Assembly: GCA_002010065.2 (NCBI GenBank)
Contig: MTMD02000001.1
Location: forward strand, 1-64,000
Length of the DNA stretch: 64,000 nucleotides
Reading direction: 5' to 3'
DNA from: Candidatus Pyrohabitans jungbluthii
GTDB lineage: Archaea; Hydrothermarchaeota; Hydrothermarchaeia; Hydrothermarchaeales; BMS3B
The notes below the pieces were generated by a model. That model was not told where the DNA came from. It worked only from the letters and a program-made list of their open reading frames with translations, and did no database searches. Of this stretch, positions 62,859 to 64,000 are shown piece by piece. Position 1 is the stretch's first letter; each line of letters opens with the position of its first letter. The position numbers were made by a program, and so were the translations under genes.

Positions 62859-64000
62859 TCAGACCCGCCTCAGGGCGGAAGTCTTCTGTTCGATATACCT
62901 CTCCAGGAGCTCCCCCTTTTTCTTCAACTCTTTATCCTTCTCCTCCAGGAGCTTCTTAAGCTCCCTAACCTCCTCCTCCAGCTTTTCCTTTTCCTCTAGG
63001 AGTGAGGAGTACTTCTTCTCAAGCTGCTTTGCGCTCTTGTATGCGCTTGCCTCTATCCTGCTGAAGATCTTCTCCGCCGTTGCTGTGGCGTTCTTTATAA
63101 GCTGGCCAGCCTGGGAAAGAAACTCCGTCCTTGCCTCTCTGCCCTCCCTGACTCCCGGCGCAGTGCCAACGCCAAGCTTTGCATCCTCGAGGTACTCTAT
63201 CGCAACCCTCAAGAAGGAAACGCACCTCTCCACATCCCCATCAATCCCATCAACGCTCGCAGAAAGGGTGTACAGCTTCTTTATAGACTGAGAGGCGCCC
63301 TCAATGGCGATATCCACCTGCTTTGCGCTGTACTTCCTGAAGCAGGCTTCAACACCCTTCGCAGCCTTCCCCAGCGCTGCGAAGACCTCCTTCTCCAGCT
63401 CCTTAAGCTCCTTCTCAACCTTCACCGACTCCTGGAGCAGCTTCTGCTTTAAGCGAGAATTCTCATTTTTCAGCATCTCCATCTCCGCGCTCAGCTTCGC
63501 AAGCTCTCTGCGCAGCCTCTCAATCTCGACATCCCTCTCCTTCTGCTCTCTAACGGCGCTGTCCACCCTGCCATAGAGGAGCAGGTTCTCCTTTTCCAAA
63601 GTCTTGCACTTCTCCTCATACTGCTCCAGCTTCTGCACCTTTGCTTTGAGTTCCTCGAAGGCTTTGCTTTTCAACGCTGCCTCCTCACGAAGCGAATGGT
63701 ACTCCTTCGCAAGCTTTGCCAGCTCCTCCTTCTCCTGGGTGAGGCTCTCAAGCTCCGTCCTGTACTGGGAAAGCGCTGCCTCCTGCTCGCTGAATTTCTG
63801 CTTCAGCTTTTCATGCTCGCCCTTCAGGGCCTCAAATTCATAAAGCTTCGCGAGCATCCGCTCAATTTCCTTCTCCATCCGGGAGTTCTCTTCCAGCAGA
63901 GCTTTAATCTTGCCTCTCGCCTCCTCAAGCTCCTTCGCATTTTTCTCATTCTCTGCGGTAAGGCTGGTGATTTGTTCCTTCGCCGCCTCAAGCTGGGCCT
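62859..64000 (-). CDS. Long coiled-coil protein, N-terminus outside the window
   Basis: The frame is open from 64000 to the stop at 62859 (at least 380 residues). Almost all of it is Glu/Lys/Leu heptad-rich coiled coil, interrupted by a short less regular region (about KGVEACFRKYSAKQVDIAIEG, in parts) and ending RYIEQKTSALRRV. An ATG at 63878 lies inside the coil and is unlikely to be the start. Function unknown; could be an SMC-like, structural or chemosensory-linked protein. Confidence 0.65.
   Translation of the reverse strand, partial: AQLEAAKEQITSLTAENEKNAKELEEARGKIKALLEENSRMEKEIERMLAKLYEFEALKGEHEKLKQKFSEQEAALSQYRTELESLTQEKEELAKLAKEYHSLREEAALKSKAFEELKAKVQKLEQYEEKCKTLEKENLLLYGRVDSAVREQKERDVEIERLRRELAKLSAEMEMLKNENSRLKQKLLQESVKVEKELKELEKEVFAALGKAAKGVEACFRKYSAKQVDIAIEGASQSIKKLYTLSASVDGIDGDVERCVSFLRVAIEYLEDAKLGVGTAPGVREGREARTEFLSQAGQLIKNATATAEKIFSRIEASAYKSAKQLEKKYSSLLEEKEKLEEEVRELKKLLEEKDKELKKKGELLERYIEQKTSALRRV

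Overview
The window is archaeal chromosome. Evidence: a class I lysyl-tRNA synthetase, archaeal-type TrpS and ProS, an LSm protein, aEF1-beta with its zinc-ribbon partner, Kae1 and Bud32, archease with RtcB, CDP-archaeol synthase, a family 4 uracil-DNA glycosylase, and TATA-like boxes about 26 nt before several leaderless starts. A four-subunit pyruvate:ferredoxin oxidoreductase, an FrhB-type (F420) protein, a CooS-family protein, a fused hexulose-phosphate synthase and type 4 UDG suggest an anaerobic, perhaps thermophilic euryarchaeal lineage. I cannot name the genus. No rRNA, tRNA or CRISPR array was seen.

Layout. 1-6.2 kb: cut-off site-2 protease, CutA, a PAS histidine kinase, LysRS, LSm, a PsbP-like lipoprotein, TrpS. 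6.3-12.5 kb: an AT-rich accessory island on the minus strand. It encodes a DUF6884 protein, a UvrD-type helicase, a Cas4/AddB-like Fe-S nuclease and a DpdA-like tRNA-guanine-transglycosylase homologue in one tight operon, bordered by a transposase scar and an orphan VapB-like antitoxin. 12.5-39.9 kb: ordinary core and signalling genes (radical SAM, response regulators, MinD, archease/RtcB, antiporter, thioredoxin-reductase homologue, CBS proteins, HPS-RraA, CarS, PyrE, PurD, ArgF, protoglobin-PsiE, EF1-beta, AroA, Kae1/Bud32/XTPase). 40-48.5 kb: a CooS-family protein lacking one cluster cysteine, adenine deaminase, a DIP1984 protein, a candidate structured RNA, a frameshifted flavin-binding gene, VapBC, a Met/Gly/Tyr-rich membrane cassette with a c-type cytochrome, and an orphan Cas6. 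48.5-64 kb: ProS, a vitamin B6 operon (PdxS, PdxT) with a DsbA-like protein and an AIR-synthase-like protein, a POR operon led by an apparently circularly permuted FrhB homologue, a SerA/CBS/PRC-barrel operon, BioY under a BirA-type operator, and a coiled-coil protein cut by the window edge.

Most notable: (1) the DpdA + DUF6884 + helicase + nuclease operon, a candidate compact 7-deazaguanine DNA-modification or defence system; (2) the permuted FrhB protein fused transcriptionally to POR; (3) the CooS homologue with Glu where a C-cluster cysteine is expected; (4) a roughly 165-nt candidate RNA at 44.5 kb; (5) two genes that appear to start at CTG behind strong Shine-Dalgarno sequences; (6) a BirA-like operator before bioY; (7) a GC-rich dispersed repeat in two divergent intergenic regions.
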